Below are positions 10,046 through 18,225 of a stretch of 64,000 bases of DNA, piece by piece. The number at the start of each line of letters is the position of its first letter. The stretch's first letter is position 1. This DNA comes from Streptomyces seoulensis (GTDB taxonomy: Bacteria > Actinomycetota > Actinomycetes > Streptomycetales > Streptomycetaceae): contig NZ_AP025667.1 of NCBI RefSeq assembly GCF_022846655.1, forward strand, positions 1,277,001 to 1,341,000, in the 5' to 3' direction. The notes beneath the pieces are model-generated. The model had not been told where the DNA came from. It ran no database searches and saw only the letters and a program-made list of their open reading frames with translations. Position numbers and translations under genes: made by a program.

Positions 10046-10760
10046 GTGAACCGGGAGTTGGGCAAGCAGAAGTTCCGGGCCATCGCTGAACATGGCAGGA
10101 GACGGCCGTACACCGCGAGCGGACCGATACGAACGTGGAGCGAGCCCTACGGCTGCACATCTACCCCACGTTCGGCAATTGGGAGATCGGCCGGATACAG
10201 CGAGTCGACGGACTCAGGTGGATCAAAGAACGGTCGGGGGTAATTACCCCGTCGACCTTCGCAACACCCTGGAACGTCTGCACCAGCATCCTGAAGATAG
10301 CCCACCAAGAGGGGACGATCCCGAAGTACCCGTGGGAAGGGATGAAGCCGTCAGACGTTTATTCGGAGATTCACCGGCTCCATCCGGAGGCGGTGAAGGC
10401 GCTGTTCCCCCCGATATCGCTCCCCGGTGAGGCAGGCCGCGTCGACGGGATTGCGACAAGGCGAGCTGTTCGGGCTGGTTGACCGGCCCCGACAAGGGGG
10501 TGCCATACCTCGGGGAGCCGAGGACCAGGCAGAGCTATCGGGCCGTTCCGCAAAGACGCTCGGTCCTGGACGAGATCACACGGCACCGCGAGAAGTTCCC
10601 GCCGCAAGTCGTGCACATCGAGGACCGGACGAACCCGCGAAAGCCCGTGTGGCGCCATGCCCGCCTGCTCTACACCAGCGAGACCAGCGGAGCGATCCGG
10701 CGGGGGAGTGGGCGCAAGTGCGGGCCCGGAACGGCCAGCGGGCAAACGCCCATCTCAAGA
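10046..10760 (+). pseudogene. Decayed tyrosine-recombinase (phage-type integrase) gene
   Basis: Segments of one integrase lie in different frames. ELGKQKFRAIAEH (from ~10052) continues, after an apparent one-base loss near 10093, as WQETAVHRERTDTN and then ALRLHIYPTFG ... RVDGLRWIKERS, the SAM-like core-binding domain (to ~10400). TGLRQGELFGL, the box I region with the first catalytic Arg, is in another frame (~10447-10480). VPYLGEPRTRQSYRAVPQR and HIEDRTNPRKPVW are in a third (from ~10500 to ~10710). The C-terminal half with the catalytic His-x2-Arg and Tyr is absent. It cannot make an active recombinase. Confidence 0.8.
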
Positions 10761-10834
10761 AGTCGGGCAGCTTTGGGCATGGTTGAGCCCCGTCGCATGC
10801 CGTTGCCTCTGCGGTCCCACCGTGGGCTGGCAGC

Positions 10835-11185
10835 TCACGGCCGGAGGCGTTCCGCCTGCGGGTCGAAGCAGATGAGTCCGTGCTCGCGGGCCAGCGCAGA
10901 GGCGTACTCGGACACTTCCTGAGCCTTGCTGTAGGACATGGCCAGGTACACGAGCGGCCCCGATGCCTCGTCGAGGACCGGTGTCGACGCCCATACGACA
11001 CGTCGGTCGACATCGTCCGGGTATTGCGCGACGAGGGCCTCCACGTAGGCCGTGATGCTCGGCACCGGAGGCATGACCACATCGTTCGACGCCAAGTAGC
11101 GCTCGTAGAGCTCGTCGTATGTCGAGCCTGCCTGGTGATCGTCGGGCGGACGGTCGCCGTCCCACACAGCAAGGTCGTAGCTCAC
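10835..11185 (-). CDS. Conserved small Streptomyces protein, function unknown
   Basis: A 116-residue protein starting MSYDLAVWDGDRP and ending CFDPQAERLRP. I recognise this type (MSYDLAVWEG... at the start; DEASGPLVYLAM in the middle; a PQ..RLRP end) as a small cytosolic protein seen repeatedly in Streptomyces, often near toxin or immunity-like genes, but I know no function. The start is GTG 11185, with no obvious Shine-Dalgarno site; the conserved N-terminal motif fixes it. It lies at the right edge of the accessory island and points away from the sortase genes. Confidence 0.7.
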   Translation of the reverse strand: MSYDLAVWDGDRPPDDHQAGSTYDELYERYLASNDVVMPPVPSITAYVEALVAQYPDDVDRRVVWASTPVLDEASGPLVYLAMSYSKAQEVSEYASALAREHGLICFDPQAERLRP

Positions 11186-11273
11186 AGACGCATCGTGGCA
11201 GGCAGTCGTTCCGTCGGCGTCGGCAGGCCCCGATTGGGAGTCGGGCCCGGAGACTGGGAGGTCAACTGATCCG

Positions 11274-11894
11274 TCACGCTGCCCGGCTCCCCCTCAGATG
11301 CGCGAACACCACCACGTTCCCCTGGTACCCCGTCGACCTGGAGTACCCGCCCCCGCAAGTGATCACCCGGAGTTCGGGGCGGGGCGAGGCGCCGTAGACC
11401 TTTTCGTCGGGGAAGTTGTTCGCGGAGTAGACCTCCACCGCGTCCACCGTGAAGACGGCCGTCGTGGCGTCCTCGCGGTCGATCTCGATCGTCGTGCCCC
11501 GTTTCAGGGCGCCGAGGTCGTAGAAGACCGCCGGGCCGTCGGTGTTGTCGACGTGGCCGGCCACGACCGCGGTGCCGGTGTCGCCGGGGGTGGTGCCCGC
11601 CTCGTACCAGCCGGCGAGGTTCTTCTCCGCCGGGGGCGGTGCGTCCAGGCTGCCCGACGGGGTGAGGGCGAGGCCCGTCAGGGGGGCGTCCACGCGTATC
11701 GCGGGGATGCGGACGCGGGTGGGCGGGGACGCGGGCAGTGCGGGGGCCGTGCCGTGTGCGCCGCCCGGATCGGGCCGGCCCTCGGCGGCGGACGGCTGCG
11801 GGGGTGTGCCGGTGCCGGGGCCGAGGAGCCACACGCCCGTGCCCAGCGCGAGCACCGTGACGGCGGCTATGGCGGTGTCGCCGATCCTGCGCAT
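11274..11894 (-). CDS. Sortase (class F/E type)
   Basis: A 206-residue protein with an N-terminal membrane anchor (residues ~7-27), a Pro/Ala-rich linker and a sortase beta-barrel. Catalytic His is in VVAGHVDN (~residue 114) and Cys in LRVITCGGG (~176). An Arg follows in YSRSTGY, and NVVVFAHL closes the domain. Sortases are transpeptidases on the outer membrane face that attach surface proteins through a C-terminal sorting signal. GGGAAGGG lies six bases before ATG 11894. The gene lies 127 bp downstream of, and on the same strand as, a secreted protein with a C-terminal membrane segment, its likely substrate. Class F is my best guess from the short length and single N-terminal anchor. Confidence 0.85.
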   Translation of the reverse strand: MRRIGDTAIAAVTVLALGTGVWLLGPGTGTPPQPSAAEGRPDPGGAHGTAPALPASPPTRVRIPAIRVDAPLTGLALTPSGSLDAPPPAEKNLAGWYEAGTTPGDTGTAVVAGHVDNTDGPAVFYDLGALKRGTTIEIDREDATTAVFTVDAVEVYSANNFPDEKVYGASPRPELRVITCGGGYSRSTGYQGNVVVFAHLRGSRAA

Positions 11895-12021
11895 GGAAAT
11901 CCCTTCCCGGAGACAGCACCCCCCTTCACAGGGAGGCCCGCCCCCTATGGGTCACGAGGGGCATCGGACCCTCAGGGGGCGGGACTTCGCGGTACCGGCG
12001 ACGGACAGCGGAGGGTGTCCG

Positions 12022-12564
12022 TCAGATCCCGTCGCCTCTCGCCCGGCGATGCAGGAGCCAGGTACCGCCCGCGGCGGCGACGGCAAGAGCCGCCACACCC
12101 GCCGTGGTCTGCACGGGGCCGGGGCCGAAGGCACCGCCGACCCCCGTCTTCACACTGCCGTGCGGCTGCACCTGCCCGTGAGCGCCGGCCAGGGTCACCA
12201 TCAGGTCACCCGTCACCCGCCGGTCGCCCTCCGCGCACCGCGCGACGATCTCGTACGTCCCCGGCTGCGCCCCCGCCGGAACCTGGAACTGCCCGATGGC
12301 CTCGCCCTCGTGCGTGGTCGGCGCCAGCGCGAACGTCCCCGCGCCTACCGCTCCCGCGTCCCCGAGCGCCGCGCCCTTCTCCCCGCAGGCCGCGGTGTTC
12401 ACCGTGACCTGGCTGCCGGGCAGCGCGGTGGACGGGTACACCTGGAGACTGCCGACCTGCGCGGGCCGCAGATGCGGGACGCCCGCGTGGGCCGGAGCCG
12501 TGCCGAGCCCGGCCGCGGCTACGGCGAGCGCGGTACCGGTCAGCAGACGGGCGGTGCGACGCAT
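12022..12564 (-). CDS. Secreted, membrane-anchored surface protein, candidate sortase partner
   Basis: A 180-residue protein: signal peptide (residues 1-~31, ending PAHAG), a ~110-residue extracellular Ig-like beta domain (STALPGSQVTVNTAACG, YEIVARC; two cysteines likely form a disulfide), a Gly-rich linker, a membrane helix (AGVAALAVAAAGGTWLL) and a positively charged tail (HRRARGDGI). This is the layout of a sortase substrate, but no LPXTG or LAXTG pentapeptide precedes the helix. ATG 12564 is chosen because GGGGAG lies four bases upstream; a TTG four codons earlier is less likely. It is probably co-transcribed with the sortase. Confidence 0.75.
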   Translation of the reverse strand: MRRTARLLTGTALAVAAAGLGTAPAHAGVPHLRPAQVGSLQVYPSTALPGSQVTVNTAACGEKGAALGDAGAVGAGTFALAPTTHEGEAIGQFQVPAGAQPGTYEIVARCAEGDRRVTGDLMVTLAGAHGQVQPHGSVKTGVGGAFGPGPVQTTAGVAALAVAAAGGTWLLHRRARGDGI

Positions 12565-12594
12565 GGTGCTCCCCAAGAGCTTGTCCGACTCGTA

Positions 12595-12633
12595 CCTCGG
12601 AAGTGCGGGGGCACGTCCCCCGCACTTCCGAGG
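12595..12633. terminator. Long perfect hairpin between surface-protein gene and M4 protease gene
   Basis: Seventeen-bp perfect arms, CCTCGGAAGTGCGGGGG and its complement, with a CACGT loop. It sits 226 nt after the protease stop and 31 nt before the surface-protein start on the same strand, so it could end protease transcription or insulate the surface-protein promoter. Confidence 0.6.
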
Positions 12634-12806
12634 TAAAGGCCACCGCGCCCGCTCCGCCTCCCGAGCCGCCGCCCCCGCTGCGGTGAACGGGTGGCGCCCG
12701 CCGGCTCCGCACGGGTGAGGCGGCGCGACGTAACACCAGGTCAGAGGCCCACCAGAAGCACGGAGTCAAGTGCACACGAATGGCGTGCGACCGGGGGGAA
12801 CGCGAA

Positions 12807-12836
12807 GACGGTGCGCCGGAACCCCGACGCACCGTC
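12807..12836 (-). terminator. Terminator hairpin of M4 protease gene
   Basis: Nine-bp arms GACGGTGCG / CGCACCGTC with a 12-nt loop, starting 23 nt downstream of the protease stop. Confidence 0.6.
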
Positions 12837-12858
12837 AGTCACCCTCGCCGAAAAAGGC

Positions 12859-14505
12859 TCAGCTCACGTTCACCGCGCTCCACGCCGCCGCGACCGCGCC
12901 GTACTCCGCGCTCCCGGCCCCGTACAGGTCCTTCGCCGCGTTCAGGGTCGCCGTGCGGGCGCCCGCGTACTTGGTGGAGGAGGTCATGTACACCGTCAGC
13001 GCGCGGTACCAGATCTTGCCGACCTTCTCCCGGCCGATGCCGGTCACGGTGGAGCCGTTGGCGGTCGGGGAGTCGTACGAGACACCGTTGACGGTTTTCG
13101 CTCCGCTGCCCTCGGCGAGGAGGTACGCGAAGTGGTTGGCGACGCCGGAGGAGTAGTGCACGTCCAGGTTGCCGAGCGAACTGGACCAGTAGTCGGCCGA
13201 GTTGCCGTCCCTGGAGGGCTTGTCCATGAAGCGCAGCGCGGCCTTGCCGAAGCCGGGCTTCACGATGCGCTCACCGATGAGGTAGTCCCCCTTGTCGGTG
13301 GCGTTGTCCGCGTTCCACTCGACCATCGTGCCGAGGATGTCCGAGGTCGCCTCGTTCAGGCCGCCGGACTCGCCCGAGTACGTCAGCGCGGCCGTCTTGG
13401 AGGTGACGCCGTGCGTCATCTCGTGCCCGGCCACGTCGAGCGCGACCAGCGGACCGAAGGTGGTGCCGTCACCGTCGCCGTAGGTCATGCAGAAGCAACT
13501 GTCGTCCCAGAAGGCGTTGTTGTAGTTGTTGCCGTAGTGGACGCGGTTGTACGAGCCCTTGCCGTCGCCCGCGATGCCGCTGCGGCCGTGGACGTTCTTG
13601 TAGTAGTCCCAGGTCTGGTCCGTGCCGTACTGGGCGTCGACGGCCGCCGAGGCGCGGTCGGCGGTGGCGCCGGTGCCCCAGTGGTTGTCGGTGTCGGTGA
13701 ACACCGTCGAGGGGGCCCGGCTCAGGCAGATCCCGAGGATGCACAGGTCGGTCTTGTTGGCCGCGTCCCCGGTGTAGGTGTTGCCGCGGGTGGCGTCCTT
13801 GAGCTGGAACGAGGAGCCCGACTGGGCCGTCTGCAGCGGAACCGTCCCGCTGTAGAGCGACTTGCCGTCACCGGCCGCCGTCTCGATGCTGTCCCAGGCG
13901 TCGATGCGGGCGCCGGTGCGGGCGTCGGTCAGCACGGTGCGGCCCACCGGGTTGCCGAGCGTGTCCAGGCCGACCGCGTTGGTCCGCCAGGCCAGCTTCG
14001 GCGCGCCGTGCAGGGCGTCGACGACCAGCTCGGGCTTGGCCTTGGCCCGGGTCAGCTCGCGGGGGCTCGCGGAGCGCAGCGCGTCCACCGCGAGCCCGGC
14101 CGCCTTCGGGCCGGTCAGCTTCGGGGTGACCGTGGGCAGCGAGAGCGCGGTGCGGGTGGCGCGGTCGGTGCCGCGGTAACCACCTGTGGAGTTCAGGTGG
14201 ACCACGAAGTCCCCGCCGATGACGGGGATCTGGTGGTAGGTACGGTCGTAGCGGACGTGCCGGGTGCCGTCCTTGTCGACGATCACGTCCCGGACACTGG
14301 TGCCCTGGTCGGAGGTGAGGCCGAGACTCGCGGCGTGTGCGACGAGGATCGAGGCGGCGTCGGCGAGCGTGGTCGCACGGTTCGGCCCGGAGTCGGCCTG
14401 GGCGGCGGGGGAGAGGGCGGTGACCAGCAAAGTGGCCGCCGCCGCGGCGGTACCGGCGGTGGCGAGACGACGGGACCCTCGGACGTGCTGCCGTATCCGG
14501 CTCAT
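12859..14505 (-). CDS. Secreted M4-family (thermolysin-like) metalloprotease
   Basis: A 548-residue preproenzyme: signal peptide (residues 1-~38, cleaved after AQA), a FTP/PepSY propeptide (to ~200) and the catalytic M4 domain. DVAGHEMTHGV holds the HExxH zinc site with the catalytic Glu, GGLNEATSD supplies the third zinc ligand, and DVHYSSGVANHFAY contains the conserved active-site His. A CILGIC/CFCM cysteine cluster in the catalytic domain suggests disulfides. It is exported and self-processed, and digests extracellular protein. AAGGAG lies four bases before ATG 14505. It is monocistronic. The length is typical for Streptomyces neutral metalloproteases. Confidence 0.95.
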   Translation of the reverse strand: MSRIRQHVRGSRRLATAGTAAAAATLLVTALSPAAQADSGPNRATTLADAASILVAHAASLGLTSDQGTSVRDVIVDKDGTRHVRYDRTYHQIPVIGGDFVVHLNSTGGYRGTDRATRTALSLPTVTPKLTGPKAAGLAVDALRSASPRELTRAKAKPELVVDALHGAPKLAWRTNAVGLDTLGNPVGRTVLTDARTGARIDAWDSIETAAGDGKSLYSGTVPLQTAQSGSSFQLKDATRGNTYTGDAANKTDLCILGICLSRAPSTVFTDTDNHWGTGATADRASAAVDAQYGTDQTWDYYKNVHGRSGIAGDGKGSYNRVHYGNNYNNAFWDDSCFCMTYGDGDGTTFGPLVALDVAGHEMTHGVTSKTAALTYSGESGGLNEATSDILGTMVEWNADNATDKGDYLIGERIVKPGFGKAALRFMDKPSRDGNSADYWSSSLGNLDVHYSSGVANHFAYLLAEGSGAKTVNGVSYDSPTANGSTVTGIGREKVGKIWYRALTVYMTSSTKYAGARTATLNAAKDLYGAGSAEYGAVAAAWSAVNVS

Positions 14506-14575
14506 CGGTCTCCTTGGGTGAGGCGCCTACGAGGCGTGGGGGTGGCGCTGATGCCCTTGAGATTTAAGTGGGCAT

Positions 14576-14588
14576 GACATGGCATGTC
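14576..14588. promoter_or_regulatory. Palindrome upstream of M4 protease
   Basis: GACATGGCATGTC is a perfect inverted repeat about one centre base, 71-83 bp upstream of the protease start. It is a possible operator; no known regulator is assigned. Confidence 0.3.
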
Positions 14589-14637
14589 CATAGCGCCTTC
14601 GGGGGGCCTGATGGGGTTCTCGTGGAGATCCCTCACG

Positions 14638-14672
14638 GGCCCGGACGCCTCCGTGGAGATCCCTTCCGGGCC
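14638..14672 (-). terminator. Weak hairpin downstream of the SanA-like gene
   Basis: Arms GGCCCGGA / TCCGGGCC with a 19-nt loop, 11-45 nt past the stop at 14683. A near-repeat CGTGGAGATCCCT occurs inside and just left of it. Confidence 0.35.
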
Positions 14673-14682
14673 GGGCTTTCCC

Positions 14683-15366
14683 CTAGGGGGCGCTCGGGGT
14701 CGCCAGCGCCCGCCGGACGCCCTGTTCGCGCGGTCCCAGGAAGTGCGGGTCGGGGTGGAGCGTCGCGTCCAGCGCCGCCTTGCCCGCCGCGAAGAGTTCG
14801 CGGGTGCCGCCGTAGTACCAGGTCGCGTCGTGCTTCGCCTCGACACCGAGGCCGTACGAGGTCACCCCGGCCGCCTCGCACAGGGCGACCGCGCGGCGGA
14901 TGTGGAAGCCCTGGCTGATCAGGACCGCGCGGTGGACGCCGAAGATCCGGCGGGCGCGGACACAGGAGTCCCAGGTGTCGAAGCCCGCATAGTCGCTGAC
15001 GATCCGTCCGGCCGGGACCCCGTGACGGCTCAGGTAGGCGCGCATCGCGCTCGGCTCGTCGTAGTCGGTACGGCTGTTGTCGCCCGTGACCAGTACGGCC
15101 TCGATCCGGCCCGCCCGGTACAGCCCGGCCGCCGCGTCCAGCCGGTGCGCCAGGTACGGCGAGGGCTCCCCGTCCCACAGCCCGGCGCCGAAGACGACGG
15201 CGACCTCGGTGTGCGGCACGTCCGCCGCCGTCCGCAGCCGGTCCGCCGTCGACACGTACAGCCAGGTCGACGGCAGCAGTGCCAGCACGCACCCCGCGAC
15301 CACGCCCCGCACCAGCCGCCGGCGCCCCCGTACGTCGCGCGGCAGCCGCGGCCGGCTGATCCTCAT
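14683..15366 (-). CDS. SanA/YdcF-type DUF218 membrane protein
   Basis: A 227-residue protein with one N-terminal membrane helix (about residues 19-40) and an extracellular DUF218 domain: EVAVVFGAGLWDGEPSPYL, RIEAVLVTGDNSRTDYDEP, GFDTWDSCVRARRIFG and LISQGFHIRRA are the standard blocks of the family. SanA-type proteins affect envelope barrier function (vancomycin exclusion in enterics), but the biochemical reaction is not established. The gene stands alone, divergent from dgt. ATG 15366 has only a G-run as ribosome binding site, which is weak. Confidence 0.85.
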   Translation of the reverse strand: MRISRPRLPRDVRGRRRLVRGVVAGCVLALLPSTWLYVSTADRLRTAADVPHTEVAVVFGAGLWDGEPSPYLAHRLDAAAGLYRAGRIEAVLVTGDNSRTDYDEPSAMRAYLSRHGVPAGRIVSDYAGFDTWDSCVRARRIFGVHRAVLISQGFHIRRAVALCEAAGVTSYGLGVEAKHDATWYYGGTRELFAAGKAALDATLHPDPHFLGPREQGVRRALATPSAP

Positions 15367-15521
15367 GCGGTCCCCCCTCGTGTCCGATCCCGACCGGGGA
15401 GACGTGAAGGGCGCCCCCGCGGTTCACCCGGCCCCGGAGCCCCGCCCGCCGAACCGCGATAAATCGGCCACCCCTCCCGTAATCACCCGCCCCGCCGCCC
15501 CGCGATGTCCGTACCGGCGCT

Positions 15522-15527
15522 TACTGT
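15522..15527 (+). promoter_or_regulatory. -10 box of a leaderless dgt transcript
   Basis: TACTGT lies exactly six bases before ATG 15534, so transcription would begin at the start codon. No good -35 is visible, and the only SD-like bases (GAGG) touch the ATG. Confidence 0.5.
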
Positions 15528-15533
15528 CGAGGC

Positions 15534-16808
15534 ATGGAAGGCACCGCACACCCCTCGGCCTACGATCCGACCTCCGTCGAACGCTGGGCACCGGAACCCG
15601 ACAAACGCCCTGGCCGTACCGCCTTCCAGCGCGACCGCGCCCGCATCCTGCACTCCGCCGCGCTGCGCCGCCTCGCCGGCAAGACCCAGGTCGTCACGCC
15701 GGGCACCCGTACCCGGGCGTGGGACGCCAGCCCCCGCACCCGCCTCACCCACTCCCTGGAGTGCGCCCAGGTCGGCCGCGAGCTGGGCGCCGCCCTCGGC
15801 TGCGACCCGGACCTCGTCGAGGCCGCCTGCCTGGCGCACGACCTCGGCCATCCCCCCTTCGGCCACAACGGCGAACAGGCGCTGAACGAGTTCGCGGACG
15901 ACATCGGCGGCTTCGAGGGCAACGCCCAGTCCCTCAGGCTCCTCACCCGCATCGAGCCCAAGCGCTTCACCCCCGAGGGCTCCGTCGGCCTCAACCTCAC
16001 CCGCGCCACCCTCGACGCCGCGACCAAGTACCCCTGGCCGCGCGGCGCCCACCCGACGGACCCGGCGTCGTCCAAGTTCGGGGTGTACGACGACGACCGC
16101 CCCGTCTTCGACTGGGTCCGCAAGGAGGCCCCCGGCACCCGCACCTGCTTCGAGGCGCAGGTCATGGACTGGGCCGACGACGTGGCGTACTCGGTGCACG
16201 ACATCGAGGACGGGCTGCACGCCGGCCACATCGACCCGGTCTGCCTGCACGCCGAACCCGAACGGCAGGCCGTCTTCGAGGTCGCCGTCGGCCGCTACGT
16301 CCCCGCGGACACCGATCCCGCCGAACTCGCCGCCGCCCTCGACCGGCTCCAGGACCAGGAGTGGTGGCCGCACGGCTACGACGGCACCGCGGTCGCCCAG
16401 TCCTGGCTCAAGGACGCCACCAGCCAGCTCATCGGCCGCTTCTGCCTGGCCGCCGAGGGCGCCACCCGCGCCGCGTACGGCGGCGGCCGCCTCACCAGGT
16501 ACGGCGCCGAACTCGTCGTGCCCCGCGAGGCCCGTATGGAGTGCGCGGTGCTCAAGGCCGTCGCCGACCGGTACGTGATGCAGCGCGCCGAGCAGGAACT
16601 GCTCCGGGCCGATCAGCGGATCGTCGTCGCCGAGCTGGCCGAGGCGCTCACCGCCCGCGCCCCGGACGGCCTGGAGCCGCAGTTCAGGGCGCTGTTCGAC
16701 GAGGCGGACGGCGACCACGCGCGCAAGCGGGTGATCGTCGACCAGATCGCCTCGCTGACCGACGCGTCCGCCCGCACGCTGCACGCCCGGCTGACGGGGC
16801 ATATGTAG
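15534..16808 (+). CDS. dgt: Deoxyguanosinetriphosphate triphosphohydrolase-like protein
   Basis: A 424-residue HD-domain enzyme that splits dGTP (or other dNTPs) to the deoxynucleoside and triphosphate. The metal-binding HD set is visible: [13 protein letters not shown] (first His, ~residue 75), [16 protein letters not shown] (His-Asp pair, ~102), and [17 protein letters not shown] (C-terminal Asp, ~210). The length matches actinobacterial Dgt. It sits upstream of an oxidoreductase, dnaG and the sigma factor on the same strand. Dgt next to dnaG is the usual actinobacterial order and fits a role in DNA precursor quality. The start is supported by a leaderless-type promoter. Confidence 0.93.
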   Translation: MEGTAHPSAYDPTSVERWAPEPDKRPGRTAFQRDRARILHSAALRRLAGKTQVVTPGTRTRAWDASPRTRLTHSLECAQVGRELGAALGCDPDLVEAACLAHDLGHPPFGHNGEQALNEFADDIGGFEGNAQSLRLLTRIEPKRFTPEGSVGLNLTRATLDAATKYPWPRGAHPTDPASSKFGVYDDDRPVFDWVRKEAPGTRTCFEAQVMDWADDVAYSVHDIEDGLHAGHIDPVCLHAEPERQAVFEVAVGRYVPADTDPAELAAALDRLQDQEWWPHGYDGTAVAQSWLKDATSQLIGRFCLAAEGATRAAYGGGRLTRYGAELVVPREARMECAVLKAVADRYVMQRAEQELLRADQRIVVAELAEALTARAPDGLEPQFRALFDEADGDHARKRVIVDQIASLTDASARTLHARLTGHM

Positions 16809-16912
16809 CCGGAAAATGACCGAGGGTGGCCCGTTTCCGGGCACCCCTCTTCCCGCACCACGCCGGGTGCGGGACGCTCGCCTGAAGGCGGCACCTTACG
16901 AGGAGGCATCAA

Positions 16913-18178
16913 GTGGTCGACGCGGACCAGACATTCGTCATCGTCGGAGGCGGTCTCGCCGGGGCGAAAGCGGCCGAGACGCTCCGCGCGGAAGGGTTCA
17001 CCGGCCGCGTGATACTGATCTGCGACGAACGCGACCACCCCTACGGGCGCCCGCCGCTGTCCAAGGGGCACCTGCTCGGCAAGGAGGAGCGGGACAGCGT
17101 CTTCGTCCACGAGCCCGCCTGGTACGCCCGCAACGACATCGAGCTGCACCTCGGCCAGACCGTCGACGCCGTCGACCGCGAGGCGAGGACCGTCCGCCTC
17201 GGCGACGACGGCACTCTGATCCGCTACGACAAACTGCTGCTCGTCACCGGCGCCGAACCCCGCCGCCTCGACGTACCCGGCACCGGTCTCGCGGGCGTCC
17301 ACCACCTGCGCCGCCTCGCCCACGCCGAGCGCCTCAAGGGCGTCCTGGCGGCGCTCGGCCGGGACAACGGCCACCTGGTGATCGCGGGCGCCGGCTGGAT
17401 CGGCCTGGAGGTCGCCGCGGCCGCCCGCGAGTACGGCGCCGAGGTCACCGTCATCGAGCCCGAGCCGACCCCGCTGCACGGCGCCCTCGGCCCCGAGCTG
17501 GGCAACCTCTTCGCCGAGCTGCACCGCGAGCACGGCGTCCGCTTCCACTTCGGCGTCCGGCTCACCGAGATCATCGGCCAGGACGGCATGGTGCTCGCCG
17601 TCCGCACCGACGACGGCGAGGAACACCCCGCGCACGACGTGCTCGCCGCCATCGGAGCCGCGCCCCGCACGGGCCTCGCCGAGGCGGCCGGACTGGAACT
17701 GGCCGACCGCGCCTTCGGCGGCGGCATCGCCGTGGACGAGCACCTGCGCACCTCCGACCCCGACATCTTCGCCGCCGGGGACGTGGCGAGCTTCCCGCTG
17801 CCGCTCTTCGGCACCCGGCTGCGCGTCGAGCACTGGGCCAACGCGCTCAACGGCGGCCCCGCCGCCGCCCGCGCCATGCTCGGCCAGGACGTCACCTACG
17901 ACCGCGTGCCCTACTTCTTCTCCGACCAGTACGACCTGGGGCTGGAGTACAGCGGCTGGGCGCCGCCCGGCTCCTACGACCAGGTCGTCCTGCGAGGCGA
18001 CGCCGGAAAGCGCGAGTTCATCGCCTTCTGGGTGCGCGAGGGCCGGGTGCTGGCCGGGATGAACGTGAACGTGTGGGACGTCACAGAGCACATCCAGCAC
18101 CTCATCCGTTCCGGTGCCGCGGTGGACGTCGAGGCGCTCGCCGACCCGCACGTCCCGCTCGCCGACCTGGTGCCCTGA
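16913..18178 (+). CDS. FAD-dependent ferredoxin-reductase-like oxidoreductase
   Basis: A 421-residue protein with two Rossmann domains: FVIVGGGLAGAKAAETLR at the N-terminus binds FAD and LVIAGAGWIGLEVAAAA (~residue 160) binds NAD(P)H. DIFAAGDVASFPLPLFG with EHWANALNGG is the FAD flavin loop of the rubredoxin/putidaredoxin reductase family, and a C-terminal reductase domain follows. It should pass electrons from NAD(P)H to a ferredoxin serving a cytochrome P450 or dioxygenase; no ferredoxin or P450 gene is in the window. GTG 16913 has GAGGAGG upstream. It lies between dgt and dnaG on the same strand. Confidence 0.88.
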   Translation: MVDADQTFVIVGGGLAGAKAAETLRAEGFTGRVILICDERDHPYGRPPLSKGHLLGKEERDSVFVHEPAWYARNDIELHLGQTVDAVDREARTVRLGDDGTLIRYDKLLLVTGAEPRRLDVPGTGLAGVHHLRRLAHAERLKGVLAALGRDNGHLVIAGAGWIGLEVAAAAREYGAEVTVIEPEPTPLHGALGPELGNLFAELHREHGVRFHFGVRLTEIIGQDGMVLAVRTDDGEEHPAHDVLAAIGAAPRTGLAEAAGLELADRAFGGGIAVDEHLRTSDPDIFAAGDVASFPLPLFGTRLRVEHWANALNGGPAAARAMLGQDVTYDRVPYFFSDQYDLGLEYSGWAPPGSYDQVVLRGDAGKREFIAFWVREGRVLAGMNVNVWDVTEHIQHLIRSGAAVDVEALADPHVPLADLVP

Positions 18179-18213
18179 GCCCCGCGCGAGCGGGGAGTGC
18201 CCCGGGACCCCCG

Positions 18214-18219
18214 TAGAAT
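18214..18219 (+). promoter_or_regulatory. -10 box of a leaderless dnaG transcript
   Basis: TAGAAT lies six bases upstream of GTG 18226 with no Shine-Dalgarno between them, the classical layout of a leaderless Streptomyces mRNA. Confidence 0.6.
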
Positions 18220-18225
18220 TCATCC

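Larger units (their letters stand above)
7330..10830. mobile_element. Remnant genomic island (HEPN gene, zinc-motif gene, decayed integrase)
   Basis: Between the ppdK terminator and the conserved gene at 10835, the DNA holds no recognisable Streptomyces core gene. It is clearly less GC-rich (most strongly in 8400-9870) and ends in a broken tyrosine-recombinase gene. Rare codons such as ATA, CTA and TCA are frequent in the 8415 gene. These are the marks of an acquired and decaying integrative element. I found no tRNA at either end and no convincing att direct repeats, so the boundaries are approximate. Confidence 0.5.
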
